DNA of 64,000 nt from Leptothermofonsia sichuanensis E412. GTDB taxonomy: Bacteria > Cyanobacteriota > Cyanobacteriia > Leptolyngbyales > Leptolyngbyaceae. The stretch is taken from contig NZ_CP072600.1 in NCBI RefSeq assembly GCF_019891175.1, positions 434,001-498,000 on the forward strand, given 5' to 3'. Of this stretch, positions 53,517 through 62,554 are shown piece by piece. The translations under genes and the position numbers were made by a program. Below the pieces are notes generated by a model. That model searched no databases, was not told the DNA's origin, and worked only from the letters and a program-made list of their open reading frames with translations. Every line of letters starts with the position of its first letter. Position 1 is the first letter of the stretch.

Positions 53517-53927
53517 TCAGAAGCGGCATCCCTCGGAAGGACAGGCTGGATAGATGGGTGTGTAGGTTTTGGGGCGCTTTCCAAAGATAGCGTAGCGATT
53601 GTCACGGACTTGTTCATAGAGGCGATCGCCCAACCACTTTGCCCCCGGCAGTGCCCGGTAAGCCGTCACAAACATCTCGCCCATTGGCAACAATCGCCCA
53701 ATTTCTTCAGCCGCCGCAGTTCCCTGCCAGCGCTGCTCCGGCGCATCAGCCTGCACCAGCATCATGCCCATTTCGCAATCCTGAGCCGTAATTCCCAGAT
53801 ATTCGAGTTCTGCCTCAGCCTGCATCGGGATGTACTGAAACAGGTTGCCCTGATCCAACTTCTCTAATTGCTGGACCAGCGTCACGCACAGGTTGCAATT
53901 GCCATCGTAGATTACGTAGTAGGACAT
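53517..53927 (-). CDS. DCC-family (DUF393) thiol-disulfide-like protein
   Basis: A 136-residue protein with the family start YYVIYDGNCNLCV (DGxCxxC, C-x2-C at about 12-15) on a thioredoxin-like fold, then YRALPGAKWLGDRLYEQVRD in the C-terminal helices. Likely a soluble redox protein; partner unknown. Start ATG 53927. It stands between tRNA-Asn and the spacer before the channel gene. Confidence 0.9.
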   Translation of the reverse strand: MSYYVIYDGNCNLCVTLVQQLEKLDQGNLFQYIPMQAEAELEYLGITAQDCEMGMMLVQADAPEQRWQGTAAAEEIGRLLPMGEMFVTAYRALPGAKWLGDRLYEQVRDNRYAIFGKRPKTYTPIYPACPSEGCRF

Positions 53928-54419
53928 GAAAGGGAATCCGGGTATTGCGGGTTGAATGTCAGCAGGAAGGAATTTAGACGCCAGGCGTCAGGAGAAATAC
54001 TGGATACAGAAGTCAGAAGTCAGGAGTCAAGAGTCAAGAGTCAGAATTCTGACGTATATGTTTAGCGCTATTTACGCTCGTTACCAGCTTTCACTTTCCA
54101 CTTGCCAATCGTTCTGTCTACCTGTCTACTTGTTCAGGTACTCTGGAAGCTGGAAGCTCTCCTGTGCCGTTAGCAGGCTGGAGCCTGGTAACGAGGCTAT
54201 GAATTCTGGATTCTACCTCCTGACGTTGCCCATCTTATGTTCCAGTTTAAGCAGGTAGCCCAAAAACGTCTGCTTTACTTTCAATTCTCAGTTCTTCACT
54301 CTCCATTCTTCCCCCGAATTCTTTTGTCAATAGTGCTTTCAGCTACAGCCATCCAGACCAACCCATTCAAAAATTAAGGGATTACTGACTGCTGGTTGGC
54401 TCTAAGCTTGATTCCTTCC
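53928..54419. other. Spacer with heptamer repeats
   Basis: Contains a CAGAAGT/CAGGAGT/CAAGAGT array at about 54007-54045. No gene recognised. The promoter of the RCK protein gene is presumably near 54330-54400. Confidence 0.5.
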
Positions 54420-56111
54420 ATGAAACCTCGAATTATTGTTTGCGGCCTGGGACCCACCGGGTACAAAATTCTTCGTTTGCTCCGGCAGCAGGGAGCAGAG
54501 GTTGTTGGCGTTAATGATACGCCCATTTCCGGTGATGGCAGTGATGTGATCATTGGCGATATGAGATCGGCAGCAACCCTGGTAGCCGCCGGAATTCGAG
54601 AGGCGCAGACAATTGTTCTGGCCAGTAGCGAAGACGGACAGAATCTGGCGGCGCTCATGCAGGCGCGGGTCCTGAATCCCCGGATTCGTATTGTGAACCG
54701 CCTGTTTAATACAAGTCTGGGAGATCGGCTCGACAATACGCTGCCGGACCACATTACGATGAGTGTCGCCGCGCTGGCAGCCCCTATTTTTGCCTTTTCG
54801 GCTATGGGAAATGCGGCAATTGGTCAACTGCGGTTGTTTAACCAGACCTGGCCCATCCATGAAGAGTACATCACAGACAACCATCCCTGGGTTGGGCGCA
54901 AGCTGAGTGACCTGTGGGACGATCGCGATCGGATGTTGATTTATTACCTGCCCATCGACGAGCGAATCGATCTGGTAACGGCTGTGATGCGGGGGATGCG
55001 CCTGCAACCAGGCGATCGCCTGATAGTGGGCACTAAACCCGGTGTGCGTCAGGCAAAGCGATCGCTGACCCAGCGATTAGCTAAATTGCCAACTGCCCTC
55101 AAGTATTTGAGGCAGCACAGCCAGGCATTATTGCTGAGTACTTTGTTGCTACTGGTTACGATCAGTATTGGCACCCTGACTTACCTGACCTCCATCCTGC
55201 AAACCTCTCCCATTGATGCCCTCTACTTTGCCGTCAGTCTGATTACGGGAGCAGGAGATAACCTGATCGCAGTTGAACATCTACCCGATCATCTCAAGCT
55301 ATTCACTGTTTTTGTAATGTTGGTTGGAGCTGCGGTTATCGGACTTTCCTATGCCCTGCTCAATGATTTCATCCTCGGCACCCGGTTTGATCGATTCTGG
55401 GAAGTGGCACGCATTCCCCAAAAGGGGCACTTTATTGTCTGTGGTTTAGGGGGAGTGGGTGTACAGATTGTTAACCATCTCTATCACTGTGGACATGAGG
55501 TTGTTGTCATTGAACAAGACCCGAACTGCCGTTTTCTGACAACTGTGCGGGCAATGAAAGTCCCGGTAATTCAGGGAGATGCCAGCTTACCAGCCACACT
55601 GAAAGCCGCCAACTTTGAGCAGGCGGAGGGGATTCTGGCGGTCACCAGTAACGATACGGCAAACCTGGAAATTGCACTGAATGCGAAAGGATTGAACTCA
55701 AGAGTAGCTACCATCGTGCGCTATCAGGATCCAGAATTTGCCCATATGGCGCAGCGAGTATTTGAATTTGAGGCGGTGCTGAGTCCAGCCGAACTGGTCG
55801 CTCCTGCCTTTGCAGCGGCAGCTCTGGGTGGTCGCATCCTGGGGAATGGCATGACAGCCGATAGCCTCTGGGTTGCACTGGCGACGGTGATTACGCCGGG
55901 CCATCCCTTTTGTAGTCGTCGGGTTCAGGATGTGGCCATGGAAGTTGATTGCGTCCCCATGTATGTGGTTACCCGCTGCCAGACCGTTCATGGCTGGGAC
56001 TTGCTGAATGTTTGTTTGAGCGCTGGTGATGTGCTGTACCTGACAATGCCAGCCGGACAGTTACAGTTGTTGTGGCGAACGGTTCCCTCCCAGTTTATGA
56101 CTTCAGCCTGA
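54420..56111 (+). CDS. Two-RCK (TrkA-N) channel-like membrane protein
   Basis: A 563-residue protein from ATG 54420. An N-terminal NAD-binding Rossmann unit (VCGLGPTGYKILRLL) is followed by a membrane segment of about 90 residues with two helices and a pore-helix-like part (IDALYFAVSLITGAGDN). A second RCK (VCGLGGVGVQIVNHLY, from about 339) and a TrkA-C-like end follow. The arrangement resembles RCK-gated potassium channels, but the filter position reads TGAGDN, not TVGYG. Ion selectivity is therefore doubtful. Monocistronic; a family P repeat follows. Confidence 0.85.
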   Translation: MKPRIIVCGLGPTGYKILRLLRQQGAEVVGVNDTPISGDGSDVIIGDMRSAATLVAAGIREAQTIVLASSEDGQNLAALMQARVLNPRIRIVNRLFNTSLGDRLDNTLPDHITMSVAALAAPIFAFSAMGNAAIGQLRLFNQTWPIHEEYITDNHPWVGRKLSDLWDDRDRMLIYYLPIDERIDLVTAVMRGMRLQPGDRLIVGTKPGVRQAKRSLTQRLAKLPTALKYLRQHSQALLLSTLLLLVTISIGTLTYLTSILQTSPIDALYFAVSLITGAGDNLIAVEHLPDHLKLFTVFVMLVGAAVIGLSYALLNDFILGTRFDRFWEVARIPQKGHFIVCGLGGVGVQIVNHLYHCGHEVVVIEQDPNCRFLTTVRAMKVPVIQGDASLPATLKAANFEQAEGILAVTSNDTANLEIALNAKGLNSRVATIVRYQDPEFAHMAQRVFEFEAVLSPAELVAPAFAAAALGGRILGNGMTADSLWVALATVITPGHPFCSRRVQDVAMEVDCVPMYVVTRCQTVHGWDLLNVCLSAGDVLYLTMPAGQLQLLWRTVPSQFMTSA

Positions 56112-56177
56112 AGCAGGCATCAGCAATTTCTATAGCAATTTGCATTTGAGTGAAGTACATCCTTGAATTCAGGAGTG

Positions 56178-56250
56178 GTGCTGAATAGCCGGATGAATTG
56201 AAAGTCTTCAATTCATACAACGCTCAATTCATATCCGAAATCAGCAACGC
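56178..56250. repeat. 75-bp palindromic repeat (family P), copy 7
   Basis: GTGCTGAATAGCCGGATGAA to CATATCCGAAATCAGCAACGC. Confidence 0.9.
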
Positions 56251-56290
56251 CTTGAATTCAGGAATCAAAACGCTAGAGTCATTGTTGAAG

Positions 56291-57484
56291 TCAGCAACGC
56301 TGATAACGCATTCCCGGTTGTTGAGAAACTAAACCCATCAACTCCAATTGGAGTAGAGCACTCGATACGCTGCCCGCAGGAAGCGTGGAGGTTTGGACAA
56401 TCAGGTCAAAAGGAACAGATTCCACATCCTGTGCCTGAGTTAGCGATGCGATCGCCCACAACACCTTGTCCAAATCAGGCTCCAGATTGAGCGGAAGTGA
56501 GGATTGTTCAGGCGGACTGAATGGCTCTAACTGAGGAATCGTGCCTAACATTTCCAACAGATGGGACTCGCTCAAAATTACCTGGGCACCGTGGTTTAGC
56601 AAATTGAGACAGCCGATCGCCTTCGGGTTATCCAGGCTTCCCGGCAATGCATACACATCCCGCCCATATTCATTTGCCAGATGAGCTGTAATCAATGCGC
56701 CAGATTTTTGGGGCGCTTCCATCACCACAAGGGCGCGACAAAGTCCAGCAATAATGCGGTTACGGCGGGGAAAGTGAATGCGATCCGGTTGAGTTCCTGC
56801 TGGATACTCACTCACCACCAGTCCGCTTTGGAGAATCTGTCGGTAGAGGTTACGGTTAAACCAGGGGTAGGCAATATCTACACCCGTTCCCATGACTGCG
56901 ATCGTGCGTCCATCCGCCTCAACACAACTGCGGTGCGCTTCAGTATCAATCCCTTCTGCCAGTCCAGAAACAACAGTAAACCCATTCTCAACCAGAGCTT
57001 TAGTCACTCGTCGCGTCCACTGCCTGCCATACACTGAAGGGGCACGGGTACCCACAATGCCAATCATTGGCACAAGCCCACAGTTTTCCTGGGTATCAGG
57101 GTTGCCCCGGTAATAGAGTGTAGATGGAGGATCAGGCAGTTCCAGCAACAGACGGGGATACTCCGGATCAGCAGGAGTCCAGAACCGGGGATTTTCCCGT
57201 TCGTGCTGGCGCAACAACGCTATCGGGTCAATTTGCCGACGCTCTGTCACAATACATTCTGCGGTTTGCACACCCAGTCCCTCTACAGCCATCAGTTCTC
57301 CAGGTGTGGCTTCCCAGGCAGTGACCAGGGAACCAAAATGCTTTTCTAATCGCTTGAGCAGGATAGGACCAATCCCATTAATCCGAGACCAGGCAAGCCA
57401 GAAGGCACGTTCTTCCAATCTTCTTTTCCTTGTATTTTCCGTGTATGAGATGCCCCGATCAAACGTCAGGGATAAGGTTTGCAA
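56291..57484 (-). CDS. dprA: DNA processing protein DprA
   Basis: A 397-residue protein. It loads RecA on incoming single-stranded DNA during natural transformation. Helix-hairpin-helix-like N-terminus (INGIGPILLKRLEKHFGS). Rossmann-like DprA core with GTRAPSVYG, SGLAEGIDTEAHRSC, GTGVDIAYPWFN, FPRRNRIIAGLCRALVVMEA and SGALITAHLANEYGRDVYAL. The C-terminal winged-helix (DLIVQTSTLPAGSVSSALLQ) matches the DprA DML1-type end. No ATG lies near the N-terminus; TTG at 57484 is used, with a later start possible. Confidence 0.93.
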   Translation of the reverse strand: MQTLSLTFDRGISYTENTRKRRLEERAFWLAWSRINGIGPILLKRLEKHFGSLVTAWEATPGELMAVEGLGVQTAECIVTERRQIDPIALLRQHERENPRFWTPADPEYPRLLLELPDPPSTLYYRGNPDTQENCGLVPMIGIVGTRAPSVYGRQWTRRVTKALVENGFTVVSGLAEGIDTEAHRSCVEADGRTIAVMGTGVDIAYPWFNRNLYRQILQSGLVVSEYPAGTQPDRIHFPRRNRIIAGLCRALVVMEAPQKSGALITAHLANEYGRDVYALPGSLDNPKAIGCLNLLNHGAQVILSESHLLEMLGTIPQLEPFSPPEQSSLPLNLEPDLDKVLWAIASLTQAQDVESVPFDLIVQTSTLPAGSVSSALLQLELMGLVSQQPGMRYQRC

Positions 57485-58335
57485 ATTTGGAGTTGAGGAG
57501 TCTGGAGTTCACAGTTTTCCTGCCTCCTGGCTCCCGACTTACCTCATTGTTCCCTCTATCGCCCTGCCAAATTGACGTTTGCCCCAGAAGTTCAGGAGCA
57601 TCCAGGCTGATTTTCAGCCCTCCAAACAACAAAAACTGAATCATTAGTCTAAAATCACAAACCCAAAATCCAAAATCCAAAATGATATTACTTCCACCCC
57701 TTCTATCCGTAGATTTACTTGCTAGTAATAAACTGGTAATAAAGAAGCATTGAAGAAACGATATAGAATTTGTAAATCTACGTACCTGGCTCACCAGTTC
57801 CGTATAATCACAGAAAGAGCAGAAAACATGAACTCGATCTTACTCTCCCTGGACTAATATCTGTTCAGTCAAAATCCCTAACCAGCAGGGATTTGGCAGA
57901 CATAAAGGTGATTTTCTGGGTTGAGGGCCCTCCGTATCGATGTGTTGATTTACACCGTCTTTACAAATCTTTCTCTACATGGATGAGCGCTTAATTGCCC
58001 ATCAACTAGCGGTTTTGACGTTTTTTTGAATCTAATTTCTTGATTCCCAAAAATGTTGTTTTGATTAGCCTCCCGTAAAACGCTAGTCTGACACGGCAAA
58101 AGGGCTTACTTTCAAAATAACAGCCTTGGTCAGGGGATGGCGAACGCATCTATACAAGCTCTTTCCCATTCGTAGGCTTTTGCAAGGATTGTTTTTTGCC
58201 TGGCAAAAATCAATTTCCAGATACACCATCTCACTTTTTGAGAATGGTTCTGGCTGCATAGTGATGCGAATTTGAAGAACTTTTCTTGCTAATTATTCTT
58301 CAAATTAATCTGTTCCCTGACGCCATCTCTTCCTT
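57485..58335. other. 850-bp spacer upstream of dprA
   Basis: A CCAAAAT heptamer run (ACCCAAAATCCAAAATCCAA) at 57660-57682 is the only structured sequence seen. Short frames are not supported as genes. Confidence 0.5.
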
Positions 58336-58380
58336 ATGTATGACCCCAGGAAAAATTTGAGTAGCGAGACCCAAAGAGCA

Positions 58381-58509
58381 ATGAAGAATCTCCTCAGAAA
58401 AACAACCGTTGTCATCGCAATCTCCCTCGTAGGATTAGTGATTACTGATCTGACTCCAGCTTTTTCTAAGCAGCCACCGCCATCAAGATGCCGCTCTTCT
58501 AAATGCTAG
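58381..58509 (+). CDS. 42-residue secreted Cys-containing peptide
   Basis: ATG 58381 opens MKNLLRKTTVVIAISLVGLV and then ITDLTPAFSKQPPPSRCRSS, a signal-peptide shape with likely cleavage after PAFS. The mature part has two Cys. A longer in-frame start at 58336 adds 15 polar residues. Ribosome site is weak (AAAGAG). Unknown function; small size lowers confidence. Confidence 0.5.
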   Translation: MKNLLRKTTVVIAISLVGLVITDLTPAFSKQPPPSRCRSSKC

Positions 58510-58834
58510 ACAACCTGCCTGGAGTAATCGGTCTAATTCAGGAGAAGATCTGTTCAGATCTAAAAGCAACTACCTGTAGGTGTCGGCTTTGCTAAAAAGC
58601 AGGATGACTGAACTTTTACTTCACTCATCCTGTCTTTACTTCATTTATCCAGTGTCAGATGTAGCTTGCTTCCCCCAGAGTGGGGCATTCACACCTGCAT
58701 TCAGCGACACCCGCAAGCCAGTAGACCTCAACGTAAATCTGACTCCCCTCCTGACTCCTGAACTCTGACTCTTGGCTCCCTTAAGCCGTTGCTGAACTTA
58801 TGCCACTATGTACTGGCCATACTACTGATATAGG
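58510..58834. other. Spacer after the secreted peptide gene
   Basis: Includes a CTGACTCC-type heptamer stretch (58740-58775) related to the arrays elsewhere. No gene recognised. Confidence 0.45.
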
Positions 58835-58910
58835 TATTGCTGATTCTGGATATGAAGTAGAGCTTGTATGAATTGAAACTTCGTTCCAATTCATATTGCT
58901 ATTCAGCAAC
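58835..58910. repeat. 75-bp palindromic repeat (family P), copy 8
   Basis: ATTGCTGATTCTGGATATGAA to CATATTGCTATTCAGCAAC, immediately followed by a family T element at 58918. Confidence 0.88.
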
Positions 58911-58917
58911 GCCCTGA

Positions 58918-59011
58918 TATAGCGTTTCTCAATTGAGTGAGATACGGGGATGTGAGGCACAGTTGGGTGCTCCGCACCCAACTGTGCCTCACACCCTTGA
59001 AAAGGGCTATA
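58918..59011. mobile_element. TATAGC-ended MITE-like repeat (family T), copy 4
   Basis: TATAGCGTTTCTCAATTGAG to CTTGAAAAGGGCTATA with the palindrome GTTGGGTGCTCCGCACCCAAC; closest to consensus. Confidence 0.92.
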
Positions 59012-59102
59012 TACCTTTTTTGATCAGGGGAAAGAAAGCAAACTGTAGAATCAAATGATCCTGTTTAGTGATAGTCAATCTTCAGAAGGAGTTGTCATCC
59101 CC

Positions 59103-59228
59103 ATGCAAGAGAATCAGTTTAAATCTCAGCGCAATCTGACTGATATTCAGGCCATTTTGATTGCTTTAGACAAACAATATGAAACCCATAAAACCAGAGA
59201 AAACAACTCTGGAACCTGTGAAAAGTAG
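59103..59228 (+). CDS. 41-residue protein, paralogue of the next ORF
   Basis: ATG 59103 follows AGAAGGAGTTGTCATCCCC. The product MQENQFKSQRNLTDIQAILI and LDKQYETHKT shares the S-x-NLTDIQAIL/SLTEIRAIL core with the 72-residue ORF at 59336. A family H palindrome separates the two. No known domain. Confidence 0.58.
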   Translation: MQENQFKSQRNLTDIQAILIALDKQYETHKTRENNSGTCEK

Positions 59229-59260
59229 CTAAGGAAAAGAAATCTTATCATCTAAAATTC

Positions 59261-59319
59261 ACCGCAGAGACACTGAAGGGCAAAAACGAATTGCTCTGTG
59301 TTTTCTGCATCTCTGCGGT
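59261..59319. repeat. ACCGCAGAGACAC palindrome (family H), copy
   Basis: ACCGCAGAGACACTGAAGG and TTTTCTGCATCTCTGCGGT, imperfect arms, between two paralogous small ORFs. Confidence 0.8.
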
Positions 59320-59335
59320 GGAGTTGTAAGTTCCT

Positions 59336-59554
59336 ATGAATGAAGAGCAACCAATAGTTCACCGCAGTTTGACAGAGATTAGGGCGATTCTCATGATCCT
59401 TGCTCAAGAAATCCAACATTCTAAACGAGAGGTCAGGGATGCGCATAACTTTAAGGATGTCCATAGTTTTAGTGCAGCAGAAGTTGATTTGCTGGAAAAC
59501 CCTGCTTCGGTTCCTGATGCAATCAATCAGCAGGAAGACCACCTGTTAGGGTAA
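59336..59554 (+). CDS. 72-residue protein of unknown function
   Basis: ATG 59336. N-terminal helix RSLTEIRAILMILAQEIQHS is similar to the ORF at 59103; the C-terminal part (VHSFSAAEVDLLENPASVPD) is acidic. No ribosome site of note; GAGTTGTAAGTTCCT precedes it, because the palindrome inserted just upstream may have displaced the original leader. tRNA-Asp lies 67 bp downstream. Confidence 0.55.
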   Translation: MNEEQPIVHRSLTEIRAILMILAQEIQHSKREVRDAHNFKDVHSFSAAEVDLLENPASVPDAINQQEDHLLG

Positions 59555-59621
59555 GATTAATTGAGGAGGGAACTGGCTGAGTCCATCAGCATTCCTCGTT
59601 CCTCTGGATAAGGGTTGATAA

Positions 59622-59695
59622 GGGACTGTAGTTCAATCGGTTAGAGCACCGCCCTGTCACGGCGGAAGTTGCGGGTTCGAGCCCCGTCAGTCCCG
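59622..59695 (+). tRNA. tRNA-Asp (GUC)
   Basis: 74 nt. Acceptor GGGACTG/CAGTCCC fully paired, discriminator G, D loop with TTCAATCGGTTAGAG, anticodon loop CTGTCACG, T loop GTTCGAGCC. CCA not encoded. Confidence 0.97.
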
Positions 59696-59717
59696 TATAG
59701 TGCAATAAAAAATGCAA

Positions 59718-59807
59718 TATAGCCCTTTTCAAGGGTGCGAGGTACAGTGAGGGGGCTTCGCACGGTACCTCATACTTCTGTATCTCACTCAATTGAGAAA
59801 CGCTATA
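59718..59807. mobile_element. TATAGC-ended MITE-like repeat (family T), copy 5
   Basis: TATAGCCCTTTTCAAGGG to TCAATTGAGAAACGCTATA. The middle is diverged (GAGGGGGCTTCGCACGGTAC). It lies 22 bp after tRNA-Asp. Confidence 0.88.
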
Positions 59808-59821
59808 GAGAAATTAGAGGG

Positions 59822-59896
59822 TGTTGCTGATTTTGGGTATGAATTGAGCATTGAATGAGTTAAAGACTTTCAATTTATACGGCTATTCAGCACCAC
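59822..59896. repeat. 75-bp palindromic repeat (family P), copy 9
   Basis: TGTTGCTGATTTTGGGTATGA to TATACGGCTATTCAGCACCA, next to a family T element as at 58835. Confidence 0.88.
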
Positions 59897-60004
59897 TAGA
59901 TTAGAGAGCGCTGTTTTTTCCAGTTGCTAATTATCTTTCCTACAGAGCAGAATACAATATTCGTCGAATATCGAATTGAGATTTAGCTGCTCCTGGTTGA
60001 GTTC

Positions 60005-62086
60005 ATGCGAATGGGTGAAGTCAATCGGGGACAGCGTGGCGGTGAATGGTTAATGTGTGGTGTTGAGATTCAGAGCGGAAACATGCAAATCCAGAATAGA
60101 GATGCGGCCTCCAGATCGGAGGCTGACCCGGTCGAGTTGAATAGGTCTCTAGCAAAGCTTGAGGACGTAATCACTAAAAGCCAGAACTATCTTCTCTCAA
60201 TCCAGTATCCAGAAGGTTACTGGTGGGCAGAACTGGAATCGAATGTCACGATTACGTCCGAAGTTGTCCTCTTGCACAAGATTTGGGGGACAGATAGAAC
60301 CAGACCTCTCCACAAAGTGGAAACTTATCTGCGATCGCAACAGCGGGATCACGGAGGTTGGGAACTCTTCTATGGCGATGGTGGTGAACTGAGTACCAGT
60401 GTCGAAGCATATATGGCACTGAGGCTGTTGGGTGTTCCGGCAACAGATCCAGCGTTACAGAAAGCGCGTCAGTTCATCCTGAAACGAGGTGGCATCAGCA
60501 AAACGCGCATTTTTACCAAGATGCATCTGGCACTCATTGGTTGCTATGACTGGCGGGGTTTGCCCTCAATTCCACCCTGGATCATGTTATTTCCAGAAAA
60601 CTTCCCCTTTACCATCTACGAAATGTCCAGTTGGGCACGGGGAAGCACAGTCCCCCTACTGATCGTGTTTGATCAAAAGCCAGTCTATCCGGTTAACCCA
60701 GCCATCACTCTGGATGAGCTGTATGCTGAAGGTCGAGAAAATGTCTGTTTTGAGCTACCCCGCCAGGGGAATTGGACGGATATTTTCGTTACTCTGGATG
60801 ACTTGTTCAAATTAGCAGAGCATCTGAAATTAACACCCTTTCGTGAAGAAGGACTGAAAGCTGCCGAGAGATGGGTCCTGGAACGGCAGGAGGATACTGG
60901 CGATTGGGGCGGGATTATTCCTGCCATGCTGAATTCTCTGCTGGCGCTGCGATCGCTCGGTTATGACTCCGCAGATCCAATTGTGGAACGGGGCTTAAAG
61001 GCGGTTGATAATTTCTGCCTGGAAACAGCAGATCAGTACTGGACCCAGCCCTGCATTTCGCCAGTGTGGGATACCGCTCTGGTTATGCGATCGCTGGTTG
61101 ACTCCGGCCTATCCCCTGACCATCCAGCGCTTCAACGGGGCGGCAACTGGTTAATTGACAAACAGATCCTGGACTATGGCGACTGGGCCGTGAAGAATCG
61201 CCAGGGCAAACCTGGTGCCTGGGCGTTTGAATTTGATAATCGCTTCTACCCCGATGTGGATGATACCGCTGTAGTAGTCATGGCGCTCCATGCGGTCAAG
61301 TTAGAGAACGAAAGATTAAAACAGGGGGCGATCGCCCGTGCGGTTAACTGGATCGCTACCATGCAGTGTGACCCTGGTGGTTGGGCTGCCTTTGACCTGA
61401 ATAACAATCAGGACTGGCTTAACCTGATTCCCTATGGTGACCTGAAAGCTATGATTGACCCCAACACCGCAGATGTAACTGCACGGGTGCTGGAAATGGC
61501 AGGAAAGCTGAGGGAACAGGATACAAACGGGGTACAACGTTCAGACACCCTTCCTTCCTCTCCCCTTTCTCCTCTTGCAATTGAGCGCGCCCTTGCCTAT
61601 CTCCGCCATGAGCAGGAGCCGGAAGGCTGTTGGTTTGGTCGCTGGGGTGTGAACTACATCTATGGCACCAGCGGGGTTCTGTCCGCTCTCTCCCTGATTG
61701 CCCCACAATCCCACCGACAGGAAATTGAGCGTGGGGCTGCCTGGTTAGTTAGTTGTCAGAATGCAGATGGAGGCTGGGGCGAAACCTGCTTCAGTTATAA
61801 CGATCCCACCCTCAAGGGGAAAGGAGACAGTACGGCGTCTCAAACAGCCTGGGCGTTAATTGGTTTGCTGGCAGCAGGAGATGCAACGGGACAGTATGCG
61901 ATGGAAACCATTGAGCGGGGTGTCCGTTATTTGATTGAAACGCAACGTGCGGATGGCACCTGGAATGAAGATTACTTTACCGGCACAGGGTTTCCCTGTC
62001 ATTTTTACCTGCGCTATCACCTGTACTATCAACACTTCCCACTGACGGCTCTGGGGCGTTACCGGGCACTGAATCGGCAGAAGTGA
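60005..62086 (+). CDS. shc: Squalene-hopene cyclase
   Basis: Cyclises squalene to hopene, the first step to membrane hopanoids. A 693-residue monotopic membrane enzyme; ATG 60005, though ATG 60083 (MQIQNRDAAS) is also possible. The acid motif DVDDTA (417-422) protonates the substrate. Several QW repeats are visible (QRDHGGWELF, QEDTGDWGG, CDPGGWAAFD, QEPEGCWFGRWG, QNADGGWGE, QRADGTWNEDYF), and the C-terminus YLRYHLYYQHFP is usual. A Ser/Pro-rich insert (SDTLPSSPLSPLA) from a pyrimidine-rich run lies near residue 516. Monocistronic. Confidence 0.96.
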   Translation: MRMGEVNRGQRGGEWLMCGVEIQSGNMQIQNRDAASRSEADPVELNRSLAKLEDVITKSQNYLLSIQYPEGYWWAELESNVTITSEVVLLHKIWGTDRTRPLHKVETYLRSQQRDHGGWELFYGDGGELSTSVEAYMALRLLGVPATDPALQKARQFILKRGGISKTRIFTKMHLALIGCYDWRGLPSIPPWIMLFPENFPFTIYEMSSWARGSTVPLLIVFDQKPVYPVNPAITLDELYAEGRENVCFELPRQGNWTDIFVTLDDLFKLAEHLKLTPFREEGLKAAERWVLERQEDTGDWGGIIPAMLNSLLALRSLGYDSADPIVERGLKAVDNFCLETADQYWTQPCISPVWDTALVMRSLVDSGLSPDHPALQRGGNWLIDKQILDYGDWAVKNRQGKPGAWAFEFDNRFYPDVDDTAVVVMALHAVKLENERLKQGAIARAVNWIATMQCDPGGWAAFDLNNNQDWLNLIPYGDLKAMIDPNTADVTARVLEMAGKLREQDTNGVQRSDTLPSSPLSPLAIERALAYLRHEQEPEGCWFGRWGVNYIYGTSGVLSALSLIAPQSHRQEIERGAAWLVSCQNADGGWGETCFSYNDPTLKGKGDSTASQTAWALIGLLAAGDATGQYAMETIERGVRYLIETQRADGTWNEDYFTGTGFPCHFYLRYHLYYQHFPLTALGRYRALNRQK

Positions 62087-62146
62087 ACCTGGTTGGCCGC
62101 AGCACCTTTTCACCTAGGATTGGGGGTTTAACACTCTGTAGAAGGA

Positions 62147-62220
62147 ACCACGAAGGTACAAAGGACACAAAGCAAGTTCTCAAGCAAGTTCTCAAGCAAG
62201 TTCCTGGTGTTCTTTGTGGT
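62147..62220. repeat. ACCACGAAGG palindrome (family H) with internal triplicate
   Basis: Arms ACCACGAAGGTACAAAGGACAC and GGTGTTCTTTGTGGT enclose three direct copies of AAGCAAGTTCTC/CAAGCAAGTTC. Confidence 0.78.
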
Positions 62221-62372
62221 TCCGTTGAGGAGCAGAGTTGCGAAGTTAGAGCTTTGCAATCAACGAAGTACCGCTTTTTTACAAGCCCTTAATCCAGAGC
62301 TTTTTTCAGTCAAGTCTCAGGCAGGGTTCAGTTGGGCTGGATAGCATTATGCCAGTATCCTGCCATTGGAGG

Positions 62373-62446
62373 TGGTGCTGAATAACTCTATGAACTGAAT
62401 GCCTTCAATTCATGCAGCGCTCAGTTTATATCCAACATCAGCGATA
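62373..62446. repeat. 75-bp palindromic repeat (family P), copy 10
   Basis: GGTGCTGAATAACTCTATGAA to TATATCCAACATCAGCGAT, a diverged copy. Confidence 0.8.
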
Positions 62447-62554
62447 CCCTGGAGGTGCGTTCCTGTTGAGAGGTCTACTCTGGCACACCTGTCCAATGGT
62501 CTATGATTAAGAAAGATGAAGTTTCCTGATAAGGATTTTTATAGAGGCAGACCT

